From a bacterium (GTDB taxonomy: Bacteria; Myxococcota_A; Bradymonadia; REDH01): a stretch of 35,243 nt of DNA. The stretch covers positions 1 to 35,243 of the forward strand of contig JAUICO010000049.1 of NCBI GenBank assembly GCA_030427825.1, given 5' to 3'. Made by a program: the position numbers and the translations under genes. Under the pieces are notes generated by a model that saw only the letters and a program-made list of their open reading frames with translations, did no database searches and had not been told where the DNA came from. Positions 1-8,827 of the stretch are shown here, piece by piece; the first letter of the stretch is position 1, and each line of letters opens with the position of its first letter.

Positions 1-2
1 CG

Positions 3-782
3 CCGCTGCATGAGTTTCTCCCCGACTCCGACGAGCAGCTGGAGAAGCTTGGTGAGAAGCTGGATTGCAGCGCCCGCGAGATCCGGCGCATCACCGACTC
101 CATCCGCGAGTCGAACCCGATGCTCGGCCACCGCGGATGCAGGCTTGGGGTCACGGCACCTCAGATCTACCAGATGCAGGTCGTCGCGATCTTTGAAGCA
201 GCGGCTCGGCGACACGCGGCCGGTGGAGATGTGCAGGTCGAGATCCTGGTCCCCCTGGTCAGCGACCCCGCCGAGATGAAGGCGATCCGCGAGCTGATCG
301 AGGCCGCATGGACACCTTTCGGCGAATCCGGCGCCCTGCCCGCCCTTCCGCCGATCGGAGCCATGATCGAGCTGCCGCGCGCGTGTCTGCTGGCAGGCGC
401 GATTGCGAAGTACGCCGACTTCATCAGCTTCGGGACCAACGACCTGACGCAGACCGTGTTCGGGATCTCGCGGGACGACGCGTGGAGTTTTCTGGCCGCA
501 TACGTCGCCGACGGCGTGCTGGCGTCAAATCCCTTTCGCGTCCTCGACCGAAGCGGCGTCGGCGCGATGATGGAAATGGCCTGCAAACGGGCGCGGCACG
601 TGCGTCCGGGCATCAAGATCGGCATCTGCGGCGAACACGCCGGCGAACCTACCAGCATCGCCTGGCTGCAGCGGGGAATCGTTGACTACGTATCTTGCAG
701 CCCATACCGGGTCCCGATCGCGCGCCTGGCGGCTGCCAGAGCCGCGATTGATGACGAAGCACACGGAGTAACGGGACATTGA
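3..782 (+). CDS. ppdK: Pyruvate phosphate dikinase, C-terminal part (5' end outside window)
   Basis: This is the last 259 residues of pyruvate phosphate dikinase (pyruvate + ATP + Pi <-> PEP + AMP + PPi), a cytosolic enzyme linking glycolysis and gluconeogenesis. The frame is open from the window edge, so the N-terminal ATP-grasp and the central phospho-histidine domains are missing here. What remains is the PEP/pyruvate-binding TIM barrel: an ISFGTNDLTQT signature (about positions 423-455), then ICGEHAGEP (about 622-648), whose Cys is the family's catalytic cysteine, then YVSCSPYRVPIARLAAA at the end. That ending and the GTNDLTQ box favour PPDK over PEP synthase or enzyme I of the PTS. The stop overlaps the TTG start of the next gene in a TTGA junction, so the following lipoprotein may be translationally coupled. 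Family assignment is firm; the symbol is by homology. Confidence 0.93.
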   Translation, partial: PLHEFLPDSDEQLEKLGEKLDCSAREIRRITDSIRESNPMLGHRGCRLGVTAPQIYQMQVVAIFEAAARRHAAGGDVQVEILVPLVSDPAEMKAIRELIEAAWTPFGESGALPALPPIGAMIELPRACLLAGAIAKYADFISFGTNDLTQTVFGISRDDAWSFLAAYVADGVLASNPFRVLDRSGVGAMMEMACKRARHVRPGIKIGICGEHAGEPTSIAWLQRGIVDYVSCSPYRVPIARLAAARAAIDDEAHGVTGH

Positions 783-2143
783 TTTCACCGCTGCCAGCTG
801 GCGCCACCGCGCGCCGACGCGCCAGTCGACTCCTGCGTTCCGCGTTCGCGCTCGCTGCTGTCGTGCTGGCTGCAGGTGCGTGCAATCTCTACGACGGCGA
901 CCTGCCGCCGCAGGACGAGCTCAACTACCCCACCTCGCTCATCGTACACCCCGACGGGCGCTACCTCTACGTCATCAGCAGCAACTTTGAAGGCATATAT
1001 CGGGACGATCTCGGCGGCACGCTGTCGATCATCGACCTGGAGACGCGCGAGCTGTTGAGCGACCGCACCCTCTGCCTGCCAAGCTATGGCGACTCCCTGG
1101 TCTTCGGCCCCTCGAACTACGGCGACCCGTCGAGCCCTGTCCGTCTATTCGGCGTTACACGCGCCGACGACGGAGCCTTCTCATTGACCCTCAGTCAGGA
1201 CGGCAGTGTCGCCCAGTGCGGAAACATCGGGACCCTGGACACCGGTTCGGGCGCCTTCGAAGGCGTCTCCACCTGTGTGAACGACGTCGCAGACCTTGAA
1301 GGCGTATCGCGCAGAGAACGGCGGCTGCCCTGCGTGATCGACGAGCTGCTCGGTGATCCCGCAACCAGCGCGATGCTGCCTGCGGGCGACGACGACGCTC
1401 ACGAAGTGCAGGTCGTCGGCGGCCTCTCGGGCGGCATCCTTCCGCTGAACTGGCGCAACGGCCAAATCGACGATGACGAAGTTCCGGACCCGCGCTTTCT
1501 GGTCAATGGAACCATCGCGATGGAGACACACCCTCTGACAGGGGACATCTATGTCGGCGGCCGCTTCTCCAGCTTTGTCTCTGCGGTGCGCGCGGTCCGC
1601 AACGGCGACGAGGGTGGCAATGACCCGGACATCGACGGCGACGACGCCGGGGCGATTCGCGCGATGTATTCGGTCGGCGGCGTCCGGATACCACTGCCCT
1701 CAAACGGCATCTCGGGCACGCAGCGCGCCGAGATACGAGACCTCAAGTTCAGCGCGGACGGCTCGCGCCTCTACATCACCTCGAACAACCCGGACTCGCT
1801 GGCGGTTGCAGATGTTTCGTTGAACGCCGACGGCGAGGCGCGAAACACCTTCCTGCGACGCTTTGACATCGACGGTGACCCCACCGCCATGTTTGTATCT
1901 GAGCTCAGCGGTCGAGCGCTGATCTACATCGCCGTCTACCAGGACTCTGAGATACGCGTCGTGGACGCAGAATCCGGAGAGCGGATAGACACCATCGATG
2001 TCGGCGCCACGCCCTGGGCGATGGTCGCGGACCCGGTACGGCCTTTGATTTATGTGTCCCTGTTCAGCTCGGATGCGATCGGCGTCATCGACATTGACCC
2101 ACTCAGCCCCACCAGGCACCGCCTCGTAGGAACAATCCACTGA
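779..2143 (+). CDS. Lipoprotein with beta-propeller (YVTN/YncE-like) repeats
   Basis: A 454-residue exported protein. I take the TTG at 779, which overlaps the ppdK stop and has GGAG about 11 nt upstream. The N-terminus is Arg-rich, followed by a hydrophobic stretch ending in AAGAC, a plausible lipobox with Cys35 as the lipidated residue. The body has repeated blocks of the kind found in surface seven-bladed propellers: 'HPDGRYLYVISS', 'GTLSIIDLETRELL', 'SADGSRLYITSN', 'PVRPLIYVSLFSSDAIGVIDI'. These are typical YVTN/YncE-like blades. The function is unknown; such proteins usually act as binding scaffolds or surface layers. The gene overlaps the next lipoprotein by one base (TGATG), which points to an operon. 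The propeller call is good; no partner or ligand can be inferred. Confidence 0.8.
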   Translation: MISPLPAGATARRRASRLLRSAFALAAVVLAAGACNLYDGDLPPQDELNYPTSLIVHPDGRYLYVISSNFEGIYRDDLGGTLSIIDLETRELLSDRTLCLPSYGDSLVFGPSNYGDPSSPVRLFGVTRADDGAFSLTLSQDGSVAQCGNIGTLDTGSGAFEGVSTCVNDVADLEGVSRRERRLPCVIDELLGDPATSAMLPAGDDDAHEVQVVGGLSGGILPLNWRNGQIDDDEVPDPRFLVNGTIAMETHPLTGDIYVGGRFSSFVSAVRAVRNGDEGGNDPDIDGDDAGAIRAMYSVGGVRIPLPSNGISGTQRAEIRDLKFSADGSRLYITSNNPDSLAVADVSLNADGEARNTFLRRFDIDGDPTAMFVSELSGRALIYIAVYQDSEIRVVDAESGERIDTIDVGATPWAMVADPVRPLIYVSLFSSDAIGVIDIDPLSPTRHRLVGTIH

Positions 2144-5100
2144 TGCGACGTCCTGCCTGTTACGCCGTGCTGCTTCTGTGCAGCGCCCTCTTCTTCATCG
2201 GCTGTCGAAAGACCGGCTCGTCTGTGGTCGCAGCGTTGGACTCGCCCCGTGACCTTGCGGACGCAAGCTTCTGCATCGCGAACGACGCCGGCACGTGGAT
2301 ATTCGTGTCTCCGGACGACGATCGCTGTCCGTATGACGACGCGGCCTACGATCCGGAGATTCGATACGAAGAGGACCCCAACAGGGATGAGGGCCGACAG
2401 AGTGTCGCGCGGACCGTGGTCAATGCGACAGCGATCGCCAACAGCGGCAATGATCAGGTCGTCACGATCGGGCTGAACTACCAGTCCGTACGTACCCTCG
2501 ACACGCTGCGTTACGACGACGACTGCATCGCCCGCGACTTCGATGGCATCAGCGGCAACAGCTGCTTCAACGAAGACCTGAACACGCCGCGAGCCCACGA
2601 CTACGATCTGACGATTCCCGGTGTCGATGGCATCATGGTCGGCGAGGAACCCTCTCAGATTGAAGCCACCTCGACTCCGGGCGTCCTTGTCATCGCGACC
2701 GATGTACCGCCCACACTGAGCGCGGTGGACATCATCGGCGGCGAACTGCTCACGGGCGGAGCAGCGACCGGGCTGCCCATCGCTGCGCTTGAGGTGCTCC
2801 CCGAGCTCGGCGCGGACGGAAACGATCTGCTTGTGGTGGCCCATGCGGCCGCACAACGCGTCGACGTGTACAGCTTCGCGACGGATTGCGGCGGCGAAGC
2901 CCGGGAGAATCGAAGGGACTGCGACCTGAGCGCCGTATTCAGCGAGTCTCCCGTGGATTCATTCTCTGTGCCGGGTCGCCCGCGCTTTCTTGAGAGCAGC
3001 GCGCGTGGTGACCTCTTTATCGTCATGGACGACGTCCGCTATGCGCTTCGCGTCGGTATCGCAGGCGACGCCGCTGCTGACGGGTCATGCCCGCCGGACG
3101 CGCCGTGTGCACTTGCTGTCGCGCCGCCCTGCATGGACGGGCTCGACAACGACGGCGACGGCGCCATCGATAGCGACGATTTACAGTGCTTTCGCTCCGG
3201 CGATTCCGAAACGCGGGACACCTGCGCCGACTCTATCGACAACGACGGCGACGGCAACGTGGATGCCGAGGACGAAGATTGCGACGGCGGCGGACCCGAA
3301 GACGCGGACGCAACGCTGACCCTCTACGGCTGCAGCAACGGAGTCGATGATGACGGCGACGGCGCCATCGACGCTGCCGACGATGACTGCGCCGCATCGC
3401 ACGACAACTCCGAGTTCTCCGGCGACCCCTTTGAAGTCGATACCTGCATGGATGAGCGGGACAACGACCTTGACGGACTCACCGACGAAGAAGACCCGGA
3501 CTGCGCCGAGCGGGGCGTCGAGTTCTCCGCCGGCGCACCGTCTGACGAAGAAGTTGTGCGGGACCCGATCACCTACGTCGCGCCGGCCTTCTCATTGGGA
3601 CCGATGGCCCTCACCCCAGAAGGCGACATTCTCGCGATAAGCGACCGTGTAAACGGCGAGGTTGTCCTCATCTGTGTGGATCCGGGTGCCTATGATGCGG
3701 GAGATAGCGCGGCCTATCCCTGTCAGCAGGAAAACACGCACATCCCCCCGGGAGATGGATACCGCTTTCAGAGTGCCGACCTCTGGGGTGTTCGCATCGG
3801 CAACTCTGTCTCAAACAACTTCATCACGGCGCTGACCGCGAGCTCAGGCGTCAATTACTACGACACGACAAATGGCGAAGATGTCCAGGTGACACGCCGA
3901 CGCGTGGGCGCAGTTACCAGCAGCGGCAACATCGCGTGGGTCGACCTCGACGCCAACTGGCACACCGACGCCGGCAACGGCGCCGACGCGACGGACCAGT
4001 ACATCGGGCTCTTTCGTCGCGGCGACCGCTCAGACTCGCAGACCGAAGTACGCAACATCAACACACGCGAGCCCAGCGGGTTCCTGCTGACGCCACCCTC
4101 GGCAGCGGTTATCGAATGCTCGCGAAGCACCGTAGGGGCCGATCCGCTACGGGTCGCGCTCAGCTGCGTACCCGGGATCGGCGACCCGCTTTACCCCTGC
4201 GAGTTTGACTACGAGCTGACGTCGCTCGCCGGCGAAGCTATCGATGCCGGTACGTTGACCAGCGACAGCGACGGCAACGCGACCTACCGATGGGACAACA
4301 ACGGCGACCCGGGCTCTATTGCCGCCGGCGGATACCTCTTCTCTGTTCGCGAAAGTCGCACGCAGCGAGGCACCGCAAGCTACGAAGTCGCGGACTGCCT
4401 GATGTATCGCAACGGAGCGGCGGCCGCCGGCTGCGGCAACGGCTCCATATCCGGCAGCGAAGAGTGCGATGACGGCAACACAGCAAGTGGTGATGGCTGC
4501 AGCTCTTCGTGCCGCGTCGAAGCGACCTGGACCTGCTCCGGCGCCTCCCGATCCCTGTGCACACACGCGGACACCGACAATGACGGTGTCGACGACATCG
4601 ACGAGCTCAGAGCCGGTACCGACCCCGATACGCCACAGGCGGCCGCGGCAGAGACCTGGGATGGGTTCTTCCCCACCTTTCGCGCCATCGTGGACACCGA
4701 AGGCCCCACCTTCTTTGAAGACAACATCGATGACCTGGACGAGTCGCGCTTCGTTACGCTGCCGACAGAGCTCAGGCTCTGCCTCGACGACCCGGACAAC
4801 AGCTCTGACCTTTGTGTGCCTGAGCCCGCTGAGGCGAACGGTCCTTTCGAGTACAGCGAGACACCCGTGGCGATTCCCGTCGACGACCGCGTCCCGACCG
4901 ACCTCTGGGAGATCGAATGGGAAGGCTCGCTGTTGATCGACCTGGATGTCGACGAGTGGACGGAGCGCCGCAGCGACGGCGCCTTTACCGGCGACGACGG
5001 TTGGCTTCAGATTCTCGGTCAGGACCCGTGCAATCGCGATGGCGTCGACAGCGACTTCCTCTGTGAGCACCGCTACGGCTGGGCCCAGTGCGACTCTCTC

Positions 5101-5955
5101 GAAGACTTCTGCGATGCCGGTGTCGACCTCTGCCTCGACGAGGACACCTTCTGCGGCCTGTGCCCCGGCGCCTGCTCGCTCGCGCCGGTGACCTGCGAGG
5201 TCGGTGTGCTTCCCGGGGACATCCTGCTGATTCCGCGCCTCGGCTCCCTCGATTTCTGTGAAGGCAACGACGACAAGCTCTGCCTGCCTGACCGCAGCGA
5301 CACGCCCTCAGCACAGCAGTGCGAGACCTTTTACCGAGCGACCGGCGAAGTGAACGATTCGACCGTGGTTCGTGGCGCTGAGTATCGGATTGTCGAAGTG
5401 CAGAACACGCGCATTCGCGTCGAACCCATCGAGTACGACGATACGACGACCTTCAACGCGCCGCAGCAGCTGCCCGACCCGGCCTGCTTCCCGGGCACCG
5501 TTGAGTTCGAGATCATCGCCGCGGATTCCTGGATCTTGAAGGGGCGCCAGGTGGCTTCGAATGAATCGCCTTACGATGACGTGGGCGAGAGCTGCCAGCT
5601 CAATCGAGCAGACGGTCCCAGCGCGGGCTCGTCGCGCCCGCTCGCGAACACACGATGGCAGGGGAACGCGGGGCTCAGCTTCTACATAGAGCCCGGCACC
5701 TACCTCAATTCCTGTGCCCCCGAAGACAGCGAATGCCGTCACTACATGCGCGGATTCCGGCTCGGGTACACAACAGTGTCCGGCTTCTCGATTCTGTCAC
5801 TCATTACGCCGGGACCGGCCACAACTTCGGGCGAGATCATCTACGATGAGATCAACGCCAGACCTGTGGGCGTCTTCGGCGACGAAGGATTCAGCCGAGT
5901 CAGCCTGATCAACATGCGCCGCGTGGAGCAACTGAACGATGGCCTCCTTCAGTGA
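2143..5955 (+). CDS. Large lipoprotein with Asp-rich metal-binding and Myxococcus cysteine-rich repeats
   Basis: A 1270-residue protein with a short signal peptide and a clean lipobox FIGC (Cys21). Residues about 330-454 contain four tandem copies of a Cys-x-[DN]-x-x-D-[ND]-D-x-DG-x-x-D motif (for example CMDGLDNDGDGAIDSDD). This resembles the 'putative metal-binding motif' family (MopE-like), and the Asp spacing is calcium-loop-like. Residues about 764-808 form a DUF4215-type Myxococcus cysteine-rich repeat (CGNGSISGSEECDDGN...). A thrombospondin-3-like loop DTDNDGVDDIDE follows at about 810. The C-terminal 400 residues carry further cysteines and no family I recognise. It is likely an outer-membrane or surface protein that binds Ca2+ and is braced by disulfides. 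It starts on the last base of the upstream stop and overlaps the next gene by 17 nt. Confidence 0.82.
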   Translation: MRRPACYAVLLLCSALFFIGCRKTGSSVVAALDSPRDLADASFCIANDAGTWIFVSPDDDRCPYDDAAYDPEIRYEEDPNRDEGRQSVARTVVNATAIANSGNDQVVTIGLNYQSVRTLDTLRYDDDCIARDFDGISGNSCFNEDLNTPRAHDYDLTIPGVDGIMVGEEPSQIEATSTPGVLVIATDVPPTLSAVDIIGGELLTGGAATGLPIAALEVLPELGADGNDLLVVAHAAAQRVDVYSFATDCGGEARENRRDCDLSAVFSESPVDSFSVPGRPRFLESSARGDLFIVMDDVRYALRVGIAGDAAADGSCPPDAPCALAVAPPCMDGLDNDGDGAIDSDDLQCFRSGDSETRDTCADSIDNDGDGNVDAEDEDCDGGGPEDADATLTLYGCSNGVDDDGDGAIDAADDDCAASHDNSEFSGDPFEVDTCMDERDNDLDGLTDEEDPDCAERGVEFSAGAPSDEEVVRDPITYVAPAFSLGPMALTPEGDILAISDRVNGEVVLICVDPGAYDAGDSAAYPCQQENTHIPPGDGYRFQSADLWGVRIGNSVSNNFITALTASSGVNYYDTTNGEDVQVTRRRVGAVTSSGNIAWVDLDANWHTDAGNGADATDQYIGLFRRGDRSDSQTEVRNINTREPSGFLLTPPSAAVIECSRSTVGADPLRVALSCVPGIGDPLYPCEFDYELTSLAGEAIDAGTLTSDSDGNATYRWDNNGDPGSIAAGGYLFSVRESRTQRGTASYEVADCLMYRNGAAAAGCGNGSISGSEECDDGNTASGDGCSSSCRVEATWTCSGASRSLCTHADTDNDGVDDIDELRAGTDPDTPQAAAAETWDGFFPTFRAIVDTEGPTFFEDNIDDLDESRFVTLPTELRLCLDDPDNSSDLCVPEPAEANGPFEYSETPVAIPVDDRVPTDLWEIEWEGSLLIDLDVDEWTERRSDGAFTGDDGWLQILGQDPCNRDGVDSDFLCEHRYGWAQCDSLEDFCDAGVDLCLDEDTFCGLCPGACSLAPVTCEVGVLPGDILLIPRLGSLDFCEGNDDKLCLPDRSDTPSAQQCETFYRATGEVNDSTVVRGAEYRIVEVQNTRIRVEPIEYDDTTTFNAPQQLPDPACFPGTVEFEIIAADSWILKGRQVASNESPYDDVGESCQLNRADGPSAGSSRPLANTRWQGNAGLSFYIEPGTYLNSCAPEDSECRHYMRGFRLGYTTVSGFSILSLITPGPATTSGEIIYDEINARPVGVFGDEGFSRVSLINMRRVEQLNDGLLQ

Positions 5956-6775
5956 ACGCCTGATCGTCTGCCTTCTCCTGGCAATGCTTGCCGGCAACGG
6001 CTGCAAATCGACCGAGGAGGTCGCGTCCGGCATCCGCGGCGTCGCACCGGTCCCGGGCGCCACTTTTCCCGAAGCAACGAACGAGCAGGAGACGCTCTAC
6101 GAGCAGGCCCTGGCAATGTGGCCACGCGGCGACACGGCAGAACTGCGGCAGCTGCTGCAAACTATCGAGAACTCGGAGCCCGGGAGCCAGACGCGCGCCA
6201 ACGCCATCATCCTGCACGCAGAGCTCGAACGCCGCGACGGTGAATACCGCAACGCGCTGGCGCGGCTCGAGCGCCTGCAACGGCGGTCCCCGGCGATGGG
6301 TCAGCTCTCGTTCTCGCTCGGTGGTCTGTACCAACACGCCAATCGACCGATGGCCGCAGAAGAGGCGTTTCGCGACGCGTTTCGTGAGACGCCCTCCCTG
6401 CTCCGCGCCTACGTGGCCCTGGGCGCGCTGCTCGAAGAGAACGGACGCGAGGACGACGCGTACCAGGTCATGATCGCCTACGAACGCCAGATTCAGGCGT
6501 TGGGGCGTAAGGCGACCGGCGACCTCCCGATTCGGGACAAGCTCGCCGCAATCGACGCGATGCGGCTCGGTGTTCCGGACCCACGTGTAAGTCGCAACCT
6601 CGTGCGAGCCCTCCGAGACGACGCGTGGTCTGTGCAGCGGGCAGCCCTGGACGCCCTCGCCGAGGTGGGCACAACGAACGCGCTGGGAGCACTGGAGAGC
6701 TTCGCCGAGGATTCGGGCAACGCGACGTTGGCCCGGCGCGCCGCAGAAGTCGCGAACATCGTTCGACAGCAATAA
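5939..6775 (+). CDS. Lipoprotein with TPR and C-terminal HEAT-like repeats
   Basis: A 278-residue protein. The signal peptide ends in GNGC (Cys22), a lipobox. Residues about 50-185 are helical with TPR-like periodicity (ALARLERLQRRSP, SFSLGGLYQHANRPMAAEEAF, AYVALGALLEENGREDDAYQVM). The last 75 residues have the feel of HEAT repeats (VSRNLVRALRDDAWSVQRAALDALAEVGTTNALGALESFA). Both are protein-protein interaction folds, so a periplasmic scaffold is likely. The ATG lies 17 nt inside the end of the large cysteine-rich lipoprotein, making the three lipoproteins a tightly packed unit. The gene ends 15 bp from the convergent histidine kinase gene, with no obvious terminator hairpin between them. Confidence 0.75.
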   Translation: MASFSERLIVCLLLAMLAGNGCKSTEEVASGIRGVAPVPGATFPEATNEQETLYEQALAMWPRGDTAELRQLLQTIENSEPGSQTRANAIILHAELERRDGEYRNALARLERLQRRSPAMGQLSFSLGGLYQHANRPMAAEEAFRDAFRETPSLLRAYVALGALLEENGREDDAYQVMIAYERQIQALGRKATGDLPIRDKLAAIDAMRLGVPDPRVSRNLVRALRDDAWSVQRAALDALAEVGTTNALGALESFAEDSGNATLARRAAEVANIVRQQ

Positions 6776-6790
6776 GCTGCGGCGGCGGCT

Positions 6791-8701
6791 TCAGTCGGCG
6801 GCGGCTTCAGGCTCCGACACCGGCAGGCGCACGACGAACGTCGTGCCGACACCGGTTTCAGATTCAAAGTCGATGGTGCCGCGGTGCTCCTCGACCAGCT
6901 TCTTGACAATAGCGAGCCCAAGGCCGGTGCCGGTCGCCTTGCCCGAGCTCACGAAGGCGTCGTAGAGGCGCGGGCGAATGTGCTCGGGAATCCCGCAGCC
7001 GGTGTCCCGGCAGGTCAGGACGAGGGTCTCGCCTTCTCGTTGAATATCGACCGTGTAGGTACCGCCATCGGTCATAGCTTCGCGGGCATTGCGAGCCAGG
7101 TTGTGAACGATGCGCCGTACCTTGCCCTCATCGAGGTACGCGCTGCCGCTGACATCACCGCGCACGATGACCGCAATATTCGACTCGCGAAACTCAAGCT
7201 CCAGCGCCTCTCGCATGTCGGCGACCATCAATTGGAGGTCGACGGCGCGGGCCAGCAGATTGGTCTCGCCACGCGCGTAGGAAAGCACCTCGCGGGTCAT
7301 GTCTGTCGCGGCTTCAAGCTGGCGGCGGACGCGCCCGCCCCACTGCGCGCGCTTGTCTGCGTCGTCGGCGCGCTCCATCAACTGCACGTAGCCCGAGGCG
7401 ATGGTGAGCGGCCCCCGCAGGTCGTGCACGATGCCGTTCAGCATGCTTCCGATGGCAGCGATGCGCTCCTGGCGTGCGCGCTGGTCGCGGTTCAGAGCCG
7501 CAGAAATCGCGGTGCTGACCTGACCGGCGATCAGGGTGAGCAGTTTGACGTCTTCATCGACGAAGCCGCGATGCGCCCCGGTCTCATCGAAAAGGTGTCG
7601 GTTGAGAAGCTCAATTCCGCCCAGGACTCTGTCGTCGACAATGAGCGGTGCAGTGAGGTGTGCGATGGGCTCCAGCTGCAGTCGGCGAAAGAGCGCATCG
7701 TCCATCTCGCTGTCCTCAGCGAGGGTGGCGATGGCTTCGCGCTCCCGAGTCGATTGCGCCAGCTGCCCGCCGCCGGGACGCTCAAAGGCGCGAAATACGT
7801 TGCGCCCGCCTCTGAGATAGACCCACGAGCGCGGGGTTCCGTCGTCGACGGTCACGATGCACGCGCGCGAGGGGATGAGAGACGCGGCGGAGCGCGAGAT
7901 CGTCTCGATCTCGTGCTCGAGTGCCTCAGCCGCGTTGATGCTGCGCTGCAACTCATAGAGGGTATCGAGGTAACGAACCCGCTCCTGGAGACGCTCCTCG
8001 GTCTCCCGCAGCTCCAGGTTCACATCGATGGCTTCCAGGTACATCTGGAAGTTCTCAATGAAGATGCCGGCGGTGGCAGCGAGCGAGCTGAGGCGTTGTT
8101 CGTCGCCGACCGTGAAGTAACCGCTGTCCCGGTTGATTACCTGCACAACCCCAAGGATGCGTCCTCGGCGGGTACGTACCGGCTGGCAGAGCACGCTGCG
8201 GGTCTCGACCTCGTGCTCAGAATCGAAACGCTCGGCGAAGCGCGGATCGCGGCGCGCGTCCTTCACATTGACGGACTTTCCGGTGCTCGCGACCCAGCCT
8301 GCGATGCCCTCGCCTACGCGAAGGCGAATCTCGCGGGTGACGTTGTTCGTGAGGGTGCGGCTCCAGATGTGTTCCCCATCCTCCTCGAGCAGGAAGAGCG
8401 TCGCGCGCTCAGAAGCCATCAGCAGGCGGATGCGGTCCATCACAAATGCGAGCAGTTCGTCCTGCGACACGCTTCCTGTCAGGGCCGTCCCGATCTCCTG
8501 AAGCCAGACGGCGCGGTCTTCTGCGTGAGCAAGCTCCCGTTCCAGATCCGCGACGCGTTCACGCAGGGACTCGAGCTCGGAGGCGTCATGCCCGGCATCC
8601 ACATGAGCGGCCGCCGCGGACACAGCGATCGGTCCCTCAGTCGTGAGGCCCTCAGCAGCACTCTGTCCGATCACCCCTGGCACATCGCACTCCCCGTCCA
8701 T
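6791..8701 (-). CDS. Two-GAF-domain sensor histidine kinase (soluble)
   Basis: A 636-residue histidine kinase with no membrane segment. Order: a coiled coil (about 40-65), GAF1 (about 72-220), a helical linker (220-260), GAF2 (about 255-405), HisKA with H-box IVHDLRGPLT (His426), and an HATPase domain with N-box NLARNAREAM (534-543), G1 box DTGCG and G2 box GTGLGLAI (591-598). All the catalytic boxes look intact. GAF domains usually sense small ligands or redox state; the signal is unknown. No response regulator is adjacent, so it is an orphan in this window. The start is uncertain. The ATG at 8701 lacks a clear ribosome site and abuts an inverted repeat. A GTG at codon 7 (8683-8681) has GGGGAG six bases before it and may be the real start. 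Confidence 0.93.
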   Translation of the reverse strand: MDGECDVPGVIGQSAAEGLTTEGPIAVSAAAAHVDAGHDASELESLRERVADLERELAHAEDRAVWLQEIGTALTGSVSQDELLAFVMDRIRLLMASERATLFLLEEDGEHIWSRTLTNNVTREIRLRVGEGIAGWVASTGKSVNVKDARRDPRFAERFDSEHEVETRSVLCQPVRTRRGRILGVVQVINRDSGYFTVGDEQRLSSLAATAGIFIENFQMYLEAIDVNLELRETEERLQERVRYLDTLYELQRSINAAEALEHEIETISRSAASLIPSRACIVTVDDGTPRSWVYLRGGRNVFRAFERPGGGQLAQSTREREAIATLAEDSEMDDALFRRLQLEPIAHLTAPLIVDDRVLGGIELLNRHLFDETGAHRGFVDEDVKLLTLIAGQVSTAISAALNRDQRARQERIAAIGSMLNGIVHDLRGPLTIASGYVQLMERADDADKRAQWGGRVRRQLEAATDMTREVLSYARGETNLLARAVDLQLMVADMREALELEFRESNIAVIVRGDVSGSAYLDEGKVRRIVHNLARNAREAMTDGGTYTVDIQREGETLVLTCRDTGCGIPEHIRPRLYDAFVSSGKATGTGLGLAIVKKLVEEHRGTIDFESETGVGTTFVVRLPVSEPEAAAD

Positions 8702-8737
8702 AGACGCAAAGATACCGGTCCGGGCAGCGTGCGTCTA
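8701..8737. promoter_or_regulatory. Perfect 8-bp inverted repeat at the histidine kinase start
   Basis: TAGACGCA at 8701-8708 and its exact reverse complement TGCGTCTA at 8730-8737 are separated by 21 bp. The site lies in the divergent intergenic region between the histidine kinase and the epimerase. In the kinase mRNA the two arms could pair, with the A of the ATG at 8701 as the last base of the stem. It could be a DNA operator or an RNA hairpin at the start codon. Confidence 0.4.
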
Positions 8738-8747
8738 CGATAGTCCG

Positions 8748-8769
8748 CGCCGACGGCCGATGGTCGGCG
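8748..8769. repeat. 7-bp inverted repeat in the divergent promoter region
   Basis: CGCCGAC (8748-8754) and GTCGGCG (8763-8769) form a perfect inverted repeat with an 8-base loop. It lies between the histidine kinase start and the epimerase start. No T-run follows, so it is not a standard terminator. It may be an operator or chance in GC-rich DNA. Confidence 0.25.
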
Positions 8770-8827
8770 GCGCCATGTAGGGCCTGCGCAGGACGCCGGC
8801 TACGCCATCGCAGGAGAGACGCTGACA

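Noticed and set aside
3130..3504. Repeated GACGGCGACGGC tracts as possible DNA repeats
   Set aside because: They encode the tandem Asp-rich metal-binding motifs, so they are explained by the protein.
6884..8743. A 619-codon open frame on the plus strand across the histidine kinase
   Set aside because: It is the antisense of a kinase with all catalytic boxes. Its translation has no recognisable domain and arises from the GC-rich codon bias.
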